From Paracoccaceae bacterium (GTDB taxonomy: Bacteria; Pseudomonadota; Alphaproteobacteria; Rhodobacterales; Rhodobacteraceae), in contig WFQE01000314.1 in assembly GCA_015487165.1 (NCBI GenBank), positions 1 to 47,651 on the forward strand: a stretch of 47,651 bases of DNA, read 5' to 3'. Shown one piece after another: positions 1-9,318 of this stretch (its first letter is position 1; every line of letters begins with the position of its first letter). A program made the position numbers and the translations under genes. Below the pieces are notes generated by a model. It had not been told where the DNA came from. It worked only from the letters and a program-made list of their open reading frames with translations, and did not search any database.

Positions 1-18
1 CCCTTCCAATGCAAGCAG

Positions 19-44
19 GAGGCGCCCCATCGGGCGCCTCTTTT
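19..44 (+). terminator. Rho-independent terminator at the left edge
   Basis: A perfect 9-bp stem (GAGGCGCCC at 19-27, GGGCGCCTC at 32-40) with a 4-nt loop is followed by TTTT at 41-44. This is the classic layout for plus-strand termination. It would end a gene or RNA lying left of the window. The minus-strand lipoprotein gene ends at 55, so the hairpin may also slow transcription arriving from that side. Confidence 0.75.
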
Positions 45-54
45 CCTGTCGGGG

Positions 55-606
55 CTATTTTGACTGGGCTGTCAGCTGGTCCCGATCATAGGCAACCAGC
101 CCCAGCTTGCGCGCGGCGGCCAGCGACAGGATATCGGTATCCATGCCCAAGGCCCGCTGGAAACGTCTTACCGCCTTTTGGGTGTGTTTGTCGTACAGGC
201 CGTTGATCGGCCCCTTGTACAGCCCCCGCACCTGCAATGCGCGCTGCAGGGAGGCGGTGAAATCCTCGACCATGTCCTTGCGGCAGGGGATCCTGATCCA
301 TTCCGCCTGACGTTCCCGCAGGATCTGCTGGCTGGTTTCCGTCCGGTAGGCCGCCGGCTGTTTGAGCTTGCCATTGGTGTCGTAACTTGGCGCGCGTACA
401 AGGATGTGCTTGGTGATCGTCTCGATCAACGCGGGAGAGGTCGTTTTCTTGTAGCATTCGCCCGGTTTGGCCCAAGGGGGGGCGACGATAACCTCTTGTT
501 CGGTCAATGAGGCAGACATGTCTGTAATGCCCGAGATTTGCATCCCGGAACAGCCTGCAAGCAGGATCATGCCCGCAAGGGCACGGTATCTGGATGGGAA
601 ATTCAT
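55..606 (-). CDS. Peptidoglycan-binding domain lipoprotein
   Basis: This 183-aa protein begins with a lipoprotein signal peptide. A short basic N-terminus is followed by a hydrophobic stretch ending in LLAGC, with the lipidated Cys at about residue 19. The C-terminal third (about residues 118-175) has the pattern of a PG_binding_1 domain, with LQRALQVRGLYKGPINGLYD followed by TQKAVRRFQRALGM. It should be membrane-anchored and contact the cell wall. The middle, around residues 30-110, is not recognised. An ATG 15 nt upstream (at 621) is also in frame, but the start at 606 puts the signal peptide at a normal length. Its enzymatic role, if any, is unknown; such domains often only target proteins to murein. 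Confidence 0.8.
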   Translation of the reverse strand: MNFPSRYRALAGMILLAGCSGMQISGITDMSASLTEQEVIVAPPWAKPGECYKKTTSPALIETITKHILVRAPSYDTNGKLKQPAAYRTETSQQILRERQAEWIRIPCRKDMVEDFTASLQRALQVRGLYKGPINGLYDKHTQKAVRRFQRALGMDTDILSLAAARKLGLVAYDRDQLTAQSK

Positions 607-668
607 TCTGCTCGTCCCCATTTTTTGCCATGTTATCCTGAAAAACAGCAGGCAACAAAGAAAAATGC

Positions 669-1491
<823 letters not shown>

Positions 1492-1492
<1 letters not shown>

Positions 1493-2190
1493 TGTTTCGG
1501 GCGGCGATCTTTTCCCTTGCCGCCCTTCTGGCCGTTCCCGCCCAGGCGGACATAATTGACGCCCGCTTTGATCGCCCCACGACGCGTTATGATCACGGCA
1601 TCCTTGGCGATGCGATCGAATGGGGCATGCTGCGCATCATTACCCGCGACCTGCGGCAGACAAGGATCATCCTGCCAGAAAGCAGGGTGTTCGAGGATAT
1701 CAAACCGCGCCTGGCCGATGTCGATGGGGACGGCAATGACGAGGTGGTCGTTGTCGAGACCTCGCTTGAACTGGGCGCGCAGCTGGCGATCTATGACGAA
1801 AGCGGCAAGATAGCCGCAACCCCGTTCCTTGGTCGCCCCCACAGATGGCTGGCCCCGGTCGGTGTGGCCGATCTTGACGGCGACGGGCGCCCCGAAATCG
1901 CCTATGTGGAAAAGCCGCATCTCAGCAAGACCCTGAAAGTCTGGCGGTTCACGAACGGCAAGCTGACACAGCTGGCCAGCCTGCCAGGCCTGACCAATCA
2001 CCAGATCGGCTGGGATTTCATTGTTGGCGGCATTCGCGATTGTGGCAGTGGCCCCGAAATCATCACCGCCGATGCCAACTGGAAAAACGTCATGGCAACC
2101 CGCCTGAACCGCCGGCAGCTGACCACCCGCCGCCTTGGCCCGGTGAAAAGCACGGCCAGCTTCCGACGCGCGCTTGCCTGCGAATTCTAG
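1492..2190 (+). CDS. Exported FG-GAP/VCBS repeat protein
   Basis: This 232-aa protein has an N-terminal signal peptide (hydrophobic to about residue 17, cleavage near AQA). Two FG-GAP/VCBS-type calcium-binding loops are visible: LADVDGDGNDEV at about residues 74-85 and GVADLDGDGRPEI at about 124-136. Each is followed by beta-strand-like sequence, as in one or two blades of a beta-propeller. It is too short for a complete seven-bladed propeller. The gene shares one base with the upstream ferredoxin stop and ends 3 bp from the convergent purD stop. The role is unknown; family members are periplasmic or surface ligand-binding proteins. Confidence 0.8.
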
Positions 2191-2193
2191 GGC

Positions 2194-3462
2194 CTATTCG
2201 CCCAACGCCCGCCAGCCGATATCGCGCCGGCAGAACCCCTCGGGCCAGTCGATGGCGTCCACCATTTCATAGGCCAGATCACGGGCCTTGCGCAGGCTCG
2301 GGGCACGTGCGGTCACGTTCAGCACCCGCCCGCCGACCGCCCGCAGACGCCCGTCAGACAGTTTGGTGCCCGCGTGAAACACCTGTTGTGACGAGGTCGA
2401 GGGCAGATCGTCCAGCCCGCGAATTTCGGAACCCTTTTCATAGGCCCCTGGATAACCCTTTGCCGCCATGACCACGGTCAGCGCATGGTCGTCTGCAAAG
2501 CGCGCGCGCACCTCATCCAGACGATCCTCGGCGCAGGCCAGCAGCAGGTCGAGCACCTGCGCTCCCAGCCGCATCATCAGCACCTGACATTCCGGGTCGC
2601 CGAACCGCACATTGTATTCGACCAGCCGCGCCTGCCTGTCGGCAATCATCAGCCCGGCATACAGAACCCCCTGATACGGGGTGCCGCGGCGAGCCATCTC
2701 GCGCAGCGTGGGGCGGATGATCCGGTCAAGCACCTGTTCCTGCAAACTGTCCGTCAGGATTGGCGCCGGCGAATAGGCGCCCATGCCGCCGGTATTGGGG
2801 CCCTTGTCTCCCTCATATGCGCGCTTGTGGTCCTGTGCCGTGCCCATGGGCAGGCAGGTTTCGCCATTGCACAGAACAAAGAACGAGGCCTCTTCGCCCT
2901 CCATGAATTCCTCGATCACCACCTCGGCACCGGCCGCGCCGAACTGGCCGGAAAACATGTCGTCGATGGCTGTCAGCGCCTGTTCTTCTGTCATGGCAAC
3001 GATCACACCCTTGCCGGCGGCTAGCCCGTCTGCCTTGACCACGATCGGCGCTCCTTGGGCGCGGATATGGGCGCGCGCGGCATCGGCATTGTCGAAACGC
3101 GCCCAGGCGGCAGTTGGCGCCTTTGCCGCATCGCAGATTTCCTTGGTAAAGGATTTCGACGATTCCAGCCGCGCCGCCGCCTGTGACGGCCCGAAACACA
3201 GGATGCCCGCCGCCCGCAGCTTGTCGGCAACCCCGGCGGCCAGCGGGGCCTCGGGGCCGATCACCACGAAATCCACGGCGTTCTCGACACAGAAATCCCT
3301 GACTGCGCCCCCGTCCAGAATGTCGAGATCGGCGCAATCGGCAATCAGATCCATTCCCGCATTACCCGGCGCACAGATCAGCCGGTCGCATTTAGGGTTC
3401 TGCTTGATGGCCCAGGCCAGGCTGTGCTCGCGCCCGCCGCTGCCAAGGATGAGGATGTTCAT
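2194..3462 (-). CDS. purD: Phosphoribosylamine-glycine ligase
   Basis: This 422-aa protein catalyses the ATP-dependent joining of 5-phosphoribosylamine and glycine, the second step of de novo purine synthesis. The N-terminus MNILILGSGGREHSLAWAI is the hallmark GARS nucleotide-fold start. The ATP-grasp domain follows, with PIVVKADGLAAGKGVIVA, VIEEFMEGEEASFF and NTGGMGAYSPAPI, and then VEYNVRFGDPECQ for the metal/ATP site. Length matches the family. The reading frame stays open upstream to 3942, but that extension overlaps xseA and has no family similarity, so ATG 3462 is used. A palindromic repeat lies in the divergent gap to xseA. Confidence 0.97.
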   Translation of the reverse strand: MNILILGSGGREHSLAWAIKQNPKCDRLICAPGNAGMDLIADCADLDILDGGAVRDFCVENAVDFVVIGPEAPLAAGVADKLRAAGILCFGPSQAAARLESSKSFTKEICDAAKAPTAAWARFDNADAARAHIRAQGAPIVVKADGLAAGKGVIVAMTEEQALTAIDDMFSGQFGAAGAEVVIEEFMEGEEASFFVLCNGETCLPMGTAQDHKRAYEGDKGPNTGGMGAYSPAPILTDSLQEQVLDRIIRPTLREMARRGTPYQGVLYAGLMIADRQARLVEYNVRFGDPECQVLMMRLGAQVLDLLLACAEDRLDEVRARFADDHALTVVMAAKGYPGAYEKGSEIRGLDDLPSTSSQQVFHAGTKLSDGRLRAVGGRVLNVTARAPSLRKARDLAYEMVDAIDWPEGFCRRDIGWRALGE

Positions 3463-3545
3463 GCGCGCCCCCGCTGCCAACTGTCTTGTTGCCGGGCTTC
3501 TAGCGCAACCCGCCAGTGGGGGCCAGAGGCCGAAATGCTCCGGTT

Positions 3546-3654
3546 GCTTCTTCTTTGTGCAAATACTCTCGGGGGTGCGGGGGCAGACAGCCCCCGCCAG
3601 TGCCAGCGGAAAATGCCGGAGCCTCCGGCGGGAGTATTTCTGCAAAGAAGAAGC
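3546..3654. repeat. Palindromic intergenic repeat, full copy 1
   Basis: This 109-bp element is bounded by long imperfect inverted arms: 3546-3568 (GCTTCTTCTTTG...AAATACTC) and 3632-3654 (GAGTATTT...CAAAGAAGAAGC), matching at 20 of 23 positions. Inside are two further hairpins: an 8-bp perfect stem GCGGGGGC/GCCCCCGC with a 5-nt loop near 3577-3597, and GCCGGA/TCCGGC near 3615-3629. It sits between the divergent purD and xseA genes. Similar sequence occurs at 10671-10775 and, as a half copy, at 30603-30655. No transposase is associated. Confidence 0.85.
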
Positions 3655-3702
3655 CGGATGCCCGCACTTGCATTTGGCTGGTTCACGGGGGACAAGTGGG
3701 CC

Positions 3703-5130
3703 ATGACGGATCTGATCGAAGACGAAGGCATACCGGGCAACGCGCCCGAATTCACGGTTTCCGAGATCTCGGGCGCCATCAAGCGTGTGGTCGAGGGCGA
3801 GTTTTCCCATGTCCGCGTGCGCGGCGAGCTGGGCCGCATCGCGCGCCCGCGTTCCGGGCATGTCTATCTGGATCTCAAGGACGATCGCGCGGTTCTGGCG
3901 GGCGTCATCTGGAAAGGCGTTGCCGCGCGCCTTGCCATGCAACCCGAAGAGGGGATGGAGGTCGTCGTCACCGGGCGCCTGACCACATTCCCGGGGCAGT
4001 CGCGCTATCAGATCGTGATCGAGACCATGGCGCCTGCAGGCGTGGGTGCGCTGATGGCAATGCTGGAAAAGCGCAAGAAACAGCTTGCGGCCGAAGGGCT
4101 GTTCGATGCGGCGCGCAAGAAACCCCTGCCGTACCTGCCCGAGGTGATCGGGGTCGTGACTTCACCCTCGGGGGCGGTGATCCGCGATATCCTGCACCGG
4201 CTGCGCGACCGTTTTCCGCGCAAGGTGCTGGTCTGGCCGGTGGCCGTGCAGGGCGAGAAATGCGCCCCCGAGGTTGCCGCCGCAATCAGGGGGTTCAACC
4301 GTCTGGCGCCCGGTGGCCCGTTGCCGCGGCCCGATGTTCTGATCGTGGCGCGCGGCGGGGGCTCGATCGAGGATCTCTGGGGGTTCAACGAGGAAATCGT
4401 TGCCCGCGCCGCTGCCGAAAGCGACATTCCCCTGATTTCGGCGGTCGGACATGAAACCGATACCACGCTGATCGACTATGTCGCCGACCAGCGCGCCCCC
4501 ACGCCCACGGCGGCGGCGGAAATTGCCGTGCCGGTGCGTGCCGATCTGATGGCGCATCTGGCACAGCTTGAGGAACGCCGCCGCCGGGCGCTGGCGACAC
4601 AGCTGCAGAACCGGCGTCAGAGGTTGCGCGATCTGGCACGCGCCTTGCCGCGCCCGGCCGATATCGTTGCCGCCCATCGGCAGCGGCTGGACCATCTTTC
4701 GGATCGCCTTCCGCGGGCGTTGCAGGCGTTGGCGCAGACGCGCCGCACCGAATTTACCCGGCACGCGGCAGGGCTGCGTTTGCCGCTGTTGCGCCAGATG
4801 GTCAGCCAGAGGCGCGATAAACTGAACGCGGTATGGGAAAAGTTGTGCCGCGCTGCGAAAACCGGGGTCGAAACGCGCCGCGCGCAGCTGGATTCGCTGG
4901 AGCGCCTGCGTCTGACACTTGGCTATCAGGCCACACTTGCCCGCGGTTATGCGGTGGTGCGGGACGATGGTGGCAGGTTGGTGGCCAAATCTGCAACCGC
5001 ACGTGCGGCCTCGGCCCTGGAGATCGAGTTTCACGACGGCCGTGTGCCGGCAATTCCCACAGGCAGGCCGTCAGGCCGGTCGGGCAAGGGCGGCAAGAGC
5101 GGGCCCAGCGGTCAGGGTAGCCTGTTCTGA
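3703..5130 (+). CDS. xseA: Exodeoxyribonuclease VII large subunit
   Basis: This 475-aa protein is the large subunit of exonuclease VII, which degrades single-stranded DNA from both ends and works with XseB. The N-terminal OB-fold (about residues 15-105) starts EFTVSEISGAIKRVVEGEF. The catalytic domain contains VIGVVTSPSGAVIRDILHRL, VARGGGSIEDLWGFNEE and SAVGHETDTTLIDYVADQ. A long helical, Arg-rich coiled region follows (about 285-420), then the C-terminal LGYQATLARGYAVVR segment. The start at 3703 opens the conserved domain directly. xseB is not in this window. Confidence 0.96.
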   Translation: MTDLIEDEGIPGNAPEFTVSEISGAIKRVVEGEFSHVRVRGELGRIARPRSGHVYLDLKDDRAVLAGVIWKGVAARLAMQPEEGMEVVVTGRLTTFPGQSRYQIVIETMAPAGVGALMAMLEKRKKQLAAEGLFDAARKKPLPYLPEVIGVVTSPSGAVIRDILHRLRDRFPRKVLVWPVAVQGEKCAPEVAAAIRGFNRLAPGGPLPRPDVLIVARGGGSIEDLWGFNEEIVARAAAESDIPLISAVGHETDTTLIDYVADQRAPTPTAAAEIAVPVRADLMAHLAQLEERRRRALATQLQNRRQRLRDLARALPRPADIVAAHRQRLDHLSDRLPRALQALAQTRRTEFTRHAAGLRLPLLRQMVSQRRDKLNAVWEKLCRAAKTGVETRRAQLDSLERLRLTLGYQATLARGYAVVRDDGGRLVAKSATARAASALEIEFHDGRVPAIPTGRPSGRSGKGGKSGPSGQGSLF

Positions 5131-5157
5131 GCCAAGGCAGCCATCACGGCCGAAAAA

Positions 5158-5568
5158 TCACGAGCCCACATCAGGGGCGCTGCACCGGAGTGGGCTGGTG
5201 TCTTTCCAGATGACGGTCAGATCCTCTACGGGTTCGCGGCCCATTGCCCGCGCCGCAATGCCATCGGGTTTTTTCAGGAAAAGCCAGCATTGTTCATCGG
5301 ACTCCCCCTCGTAGACAAAGCATATCTGCATACCGCGCGCATGCCATACCCCCTTGCTGCAGCTTCCATCGGCATAGCGCCATATCGACCTGTCGCCCGG
5401 CAGATACTGTTCGGCCCCGTAGGGTTTGCCGGATTGCTCGAAATAAAGGGTTCTGTTTTCCGCATAGGCGCGGAACTGCGCAGGTGACATGACGGTTTCG
5501 GCCCCGCCCGCAATCGCCGGCGGTGAAAGCGCAAAGGCCACAAGGGGAATCACTGCATATGCTTTCAT
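5158..5568 (-). CDS. Small exported cysteine-containing protein, unknown function
   Basis: This 136-aa protein has a Sec signal peptide (MKAYAVIPLVAFALSPPAIA, cleavage near residue 20). The mature part carries four cysteines, in DGSCSKG, QICFVY, EQCWLF and LRCSAP, which could form two disulfides in the periplasm. The sequence is rich in aromatic residues (GDRSIWRYADG, ICFVYEG). I do not recognise a named domain. The frame allows a TTG start 9 nt upstream (5577), but ATG 5568 gives a cleaner signal peptide. It lies 27 bp from the convergent xseA stop and 54 bp downstream of the alkB-like gene on the same strand. Confidence 0.75.
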   Translation of the reverse strand: MKAYAVIPLVAFALSPPAIAGGAETVMSPAQFRAYAENRTLYFEQSGKPYGAEQYLPGDRSIWRYADGSCSKGVWHARGMQICFVYEGESDEQCWLFLKKPDGIAARAMGREPVEDLTVIWKDTSPLRCSAPDVGS

Positions 5569-5622
5569 GGTCTGCAAATGATAGCATGGCCGCCGGATTT
5601 CCCGGTAGCCCGACTTGCGCGT

Positions 5623-6690
5623 TCAAGAAACCCGCGCCTGTCGTTCCCAGGCGGCAACCCGTGGGTTCATGATGCGTTTCCACAGCGGCGGGAACAGGGC
5701 GATGCCTGACATCACCGGCAGGGACGCGGGCAGAAAAGGGGCCTCAGAGCGATCGGGCAGACCAAGCTGGTCATGGCTGAGCGACGGGCGCGTGTGATGC
5801 ATCGAATGCAGTGGGGCGTTCAGCATCATGGCGCCGGAAAAGGCCTGTCGGGCGTTCCATGAATGACGATCCGAGACCGCCTCGAACGAGCCATCCTCAA
5901 GCTGTCTGCGGCGCAAACCATAGTGCTGCACATAATCGCTGAGCAACAGAAAGGTCTGCGCAAAACCGGCATAGCCCAGCAGGACGGCGATCCCACGAAT
6001 GCCGGCAAGCTGGCCGGCCAGTGCAAGTGTGGCAATCGCCCCGAGGATGTAGGTGATATAGGGGTTGGATGGGTGCAATGCGGGCTTTCCCCGCTGTGAA
6101 AGGCGCGTGATTTCGACTTTCAGCCCCGCGCGGAACGAGCCGCGCCAGGCCCGAAGGAAAAAGTGCCAGAAGCCTTCGTTCAGGCGGGCGGAATTGGGGT
6201 CGCGGGGGGTGGCGACATATCGGTGATGAATCGCCGGATGGGCGCTTGCATGATGGCCGAACAGCATCGACACAAGGATCCAGCGGCCAAGGGCGGGGCG
6301 CAGCACCCCCTTGCGGTGGATCAGCTCATGCGCATTGGCCATGCCGACCTTGCCGAAAAATACCGCAAAGGACAGGAACAGAAAGGCGCGCTCCCACGGC
6401 GCCATGGGCCATGATGCCACCGAAACCGTCGCCAGAGGCAGAATGACAAAATGCGCAAGCCCCAGGATCATCGGCACGGAAAGGCCGAAAACATGGGAAA
6501 CCGGGGCTTCACCGCTGGCCGGAAATACCCTGTCCAGAAGGGCGGCAAAGGCGGTCAGATACAGCAGCGGCGCGCATGTCCACACACTGCCCCATAGTGC
6601 AGCCGCCACCAGCAGGGGCAGTGCAAGCAGCGGCGCGATTCCCAGAAACAGCCGCAATGCGGTGTGGGTTGTTTCCACCTCTTGTGTCAT
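5623..6690 (-). CDS. alkB: AlkB-type alkane 1-monooxygenase (membrane diiron hydroxylase)
   Basis: This 355-aa integral membrane protein is of the fatty acid desaturase/hydroxylase superfamily. Its histidine clusters follow AlkB order: HELIH (121-125), GHHASAHPAIHH (about 145-156), DYVQHYGL (about 252-259), and HSWNA followed by LHSMHH (294-299). About six hydrophobic segments frame them. AlkB proteins hydroxylate terminal carbons of alkanes using electrons from rubredoxin or ferredoxin. The last box differs from the usual LQRHSDHH, so the natural substrate may differ from medium-chain alkanes. ATG 6690 was chosen; the frame extends to 6897 but that part is not family-like. It is divergent from the NuoE-NuoF fusion gene. 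Confidence 0.85.
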   Translation of the reverse strand: MTQEVETTHTALRLFLGIAPLLALPLLVAAALWGSVWTCAPLLYLTAFAALLDRVFPASGEAPVSHVFGLSVPMILGLAHFVILPLATVSVASWPMAPWERAFLFLSFAVFFGKVGMANAHELIHRKGVLRPALGRWILVSMLFGHHASAHPAIHHRYVATPRDPNSARLNEGFWHFFLRAWRGSFRAGLKVEITRLSQRGKPALHPSNPYITYILGAIATLALAGQLAGIRGIAVLLGYAGFAQTFLLLSDYVQHYGLRRRQLEDGSFEAVSDRHSWNARQAFSGAMMLNAPLHSMHHTRPSLSHDQLGLPDRSEAPFLPASLPVMSGIALFPPLWKRIMNPRVAAWERQARVS

Positions 6691-6886
6691 TCTTCGAATA
6701 TATACGGTTATTGGGGCCTGATCGTGGAAATTCTCTGACAGATCGCTGGCAATGGATGCCAAATCTTCCGATACTCGGGGCAAACATGTGCGCTGGGCGC
6801 GACTCAGAGGTCGCATTCTTGCGGGGCGGCGGGCGCGTTCAGGGGTATCGGTTGGCAGAGATGTGGCATCGTGCAGGAACGGAATG

Positions 6887-8587
6887 ATGGCTGACAAGGA
6901 TCAGGGCAAGACGACAACAACCGCCTGGAAGCAGGGCCGCGGCAAGGGGCGGGCCTTTCCCAAGGGGCGCCAGCTTGTTGACGAGGCGCTGGACGACATT
7001 CGTGCGCTGCTGGGGGATCGCCCCCGCAGGCGGGACCTGGTCATAGAATATCTGCATCTGATTCAGGACCGCTATGGCCACCTGTCGGCTGCCCATCTGC
7101 GCGCTTTGGCCGAGGAATTGCGCCTCAGCCAGGTCGAGCTGTATGAGGTCGCCAGCTTTTACGACCATTTCGACATCGTGAAAGAGGGCGAGACCCCGCC
7201 ACCGCCGCTGACCATTCGCGTATGCGACAGCCTGTCATGTGAAATGGCGGGTGCGCAGGCGCTGATCGACGCGCTGATGAAGGGGGCCGACCCGAAACAG
7301 ATGCGCATCGTGCGCGCGTCTTGCATGGGTGGGTGTGACAAGGCCCCGGTTGCCGAGGTCGGTCACAACCAGATCGGTCACGCCACCGCCGACGGGGTGC
7401 TTGCCGCGGCGCGCGAGGGGCGGACACGGCCGGTGATCCCCCGTTATGAAACACTGGAGGCCTATCGTGCCGCCGGCGGTTACGGGGTTCTGGAGGCGCT
7501 GCGGTCAGGTGACAGGACAGGCGACGAGGTGCAGCAGGAGATCCTGCAAAGCGGGCTGCGTGGCATGGGGGGGGCTGGTTTCCCGACAGGGCAAAAATGG
7601 GAATATGTGCGCGCCAACCCCGCGCCGCGCTATCTGGCGGTCAATGCCGACGAGGGCGAGCCGGGCACCTTCAAGGATCGCCATTTCATGGAAACCCGAC
7701 CGCATCTGTTTCTGGAGGGGATGCTGATTGCGGCCCATGTGATCGAGGCGGACAAGTGTTTCATCTATTTGCGTGATGAATATGCAACCGTGCGCGAGAT
7801 ACTGCTGGCCGAGATCGCAGCCATTGAAACCGCCGGCATCACCGCCCCCGGCCATGTCGAGCTGCGCCGCGGGGCCGGCGCCTATATCTGTGGCGAGGAA
7901 AGCGCCATGATCGAAAGCATCGAGGGCAAGCGCGGCCTGCCCCGCCACCGCCCGCCCTATGTGGCCGAGGTTGGGTTGTTCGGCCGTCCGACGCTGGTTC
8001 ACAATGTGGAAACGCTCCACTGGGTTGCCCGCATCCTGCGCGAGGGGGCGCAGGTCTTTGCCGGTCACGGCGCAAATGGCCGCAAGGGGATGCGCGCCTA
8101 TTCGGTGTCGGGGCGCGTGCGCAAGCCCGGCGTCATCATTGCACCCGCGGGCCAGACAATCCGCCAGCTGATCGAGCGCGCCGGTGGCATGATCGAAGGC
8201 CATGAATTTACTGCATACCAGCCCGGTGGCCCCAGTTCGGGCCTGTTGCCAGCCAGCATGGACGACATCCCGCTGGATTTTGACACGCTTCAGCCGCATG
8301 GCACATTCATCGGCTCGGCCGCCGTGGTGGTGCTTTCCAACCATGACAACCCGCGCCTTGCGGCGCTGAACATGCTGCGGTTTTTTGAACGCGAAAGCTG
8401 TGGCCAGTGCACCCCCTGCCGGGTGGGCTGTGAAAAGGCCGTCAAGCTGATGCAGGCCGAAGCGTGGGATCAGGAACTGCTGGAAGATCTTTGTCAGGCG
8501 ATGGCTGACGCCTCGATCTGCGGGTTGGGGCAGGCGGCGCCCAACCCGATCCGGCTGGTGATGAAACATTTTCCGGATACCCGATGA
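6887..8587 (+). CDS. NuoE-NuoF fusion flavoprotein (FdsB-like NADH-binding subunit)
   Basis: This 566-aa protein fuses a thioredoxin-like [2Fe-2S] domain (NuoE-like; C113, C118, C146, C150) to a NuoF-like diaphorase module. The NADH site is GLRGMGGAGFPTG (about 223-235). The FMN site is GAGAYICGEESAMIESIEGK (about 329-348). The [4Fe-4S] ligands are C505, C508, C511 and C545. The family transfers electrons between NAD(H) and a catalytic partner, as FdsB does for molybdenum formate dehydrogenase FdsA. All redox ligands are intact. No FdsA or other catalytic subunit is next to it; the following gene overlaps by 4 nt (ATGA) and is a lysoplasmalogenase. The preceding in-frame ATG (6884) is an equally possible start. 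Confidence 0.87.
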   Translation: MADKDQGKTTTTAWKQGRGKGRAFPKGRQLVDEALDDIRALLGDRPRRRDLVIEYLHLIQDRYGHLSAAHLRALAEELRLSQVELYEVASFYDHFDIVKEGETPPPPLTIRVCDSLSCEMAGAQALIDALMKGADPKQMRIVRASCMGGCDKAPVAEVGHNQIGHATADGVLAAAREGRTRPVIPRYETLEAYRAAGGYGVLEALRSGDRTGDEVQQEILQSGLRGMGGAGFPTGQKWEYVRANPAPRYLAVNADEGEPGTFKDRHFMETRPHLFLEGMLIAAHVIEADKCFIYLRDEYATVREILLAEIAAIETAGITAPGHVELRRGAGAYICGEESAMIESIEGKRGLPRHRPPYVAEVGLFGRPTLVHNVETLHWVARILREGAQVFAGHGANGRKGMRAYSVSGRVRKPGVIIAPAGQTIRQLIERAGGMIEGHEFTAYQPGGPSSGLLPASMDDIPLDFDTLQPHGTFIGSAAVVVLSNHDNPRLAALNMLRFFERESCGQCTPCRVGCEKAVKLMQAEAWDQELLEDLCQAMADASICGLGQAAPNPIRLVMKHFPDTR

Positions 8588-9231
8588 TGCGCTTTCTTTT
8601 CCTTTTGCTGACTGTTTCCCTTGGCGCGGCACTGGCCTATGGCTGGATGATCCGCCGTCCCGGAACCAGCACCCTGCGCAGCGCCGCCAAGACCGCGGCG
8701 GTCGGGGCGCTGGCCCTTTTCGCCTATGGCGTAAATGGCCCGCCCCTGCTGGTGCTGGCACTGGCCCTGTCGGCGCTGGGCGATCTGTTTCTGTCGCGTG
8801 ATGGCGACCGCGCCTTTCTGGGCGGAATGATTGCCTTTCTCGCGGCCCATCTGGCCTATGTTCCGCTTTTCCTGAATCTTGGCGATTCAGCCCTGATCGC
8901 CTTGCGCTGGCCGGTATTGGCGGTGCTGGCGCTGTTCGGCCTTGCAATGATGCGCGTGCTGTGGGCGGGTCTGGGGGATTTTCGCCTGCCTGTCACGGTT
9001 TACATGCTGGCGCTGCTGGCAATGGGGGTGGCGGCGCTGGCCCTGCCTCTGGATGGCGTCAACGCGCTCATCCCTCTTGGGGCGGCGCTGTTCATCCTGT
9101 CCGACAGCATCCTGGCCCTTGAAAAATTCCGCCTCGCGCCGGATGCACCCCTGCGCCGGGTCACACCCTTTGCCGTCTGGGCACTGTACTGGCTGGCACA
9201 GGCGCTGATCACCTTTGGTGTCTTGTGGTAA
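8584..9231 (+). CDS. YhhN/TMEM86-family lysoplasmalogenase-like membrane protein
   Basis: This 215-aa, very hydrophobic protein has about seven to eight transmembrane segments. Family signatures are LALSALGDLFLSRDGDRAF and GAALFILSDSILALEKF, each with the conserved Asp residues of the YhhN/TMEM86 fold. Characterised members hydrolyse the vinyl-ether bond of lysoplasmalogen; the bacterial substrate is usually untested. The start overlaps the stop of the NuoE-NuoF fusion gene by 4 nt, so the two are probably co-translated, although no functional link is obvious. Confidence 0.85.
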   Translation: MMRFLFLLLTVSLGAALAYGWMIRRPGTSTLRSAAKTAAVGALALFAYGVNGPPLLVLALALSALGDLFLSRDGDRAFLGGMIAFLAAHLAYVPLFLNLGDSALIALRWPVLAVLALFGLAMMRVLWAGLGDFRLPVTVYMLALLAMGVAALALPLDGVNALIPLGAALFILSDSILALEKFRLAPDAPLRRVTPFAVWALYWLAQALITFGVLW

Positions 9232-9318
9232 CTGTCGGCCCTGCACGCTTGCCCAAGCGGCAATGATGCCCTAGACGAATGGCCAGCCAAGCAACCATCT
9301 GACCGGAGCCCGCATCAC

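Noticed and set aside
1-20. A tRNA or small RNA before the left-edge terminator
   Set aside because: Only about 18 bases precede the hairpin in the window, too few to identify a gene.
3463-3942. N-terminal extension of purD beyond ATG 3462
   Set aside because: Runs through the palindromic repeat and into divergent xseA, with no PurD family similarity before MNILILGSGG.
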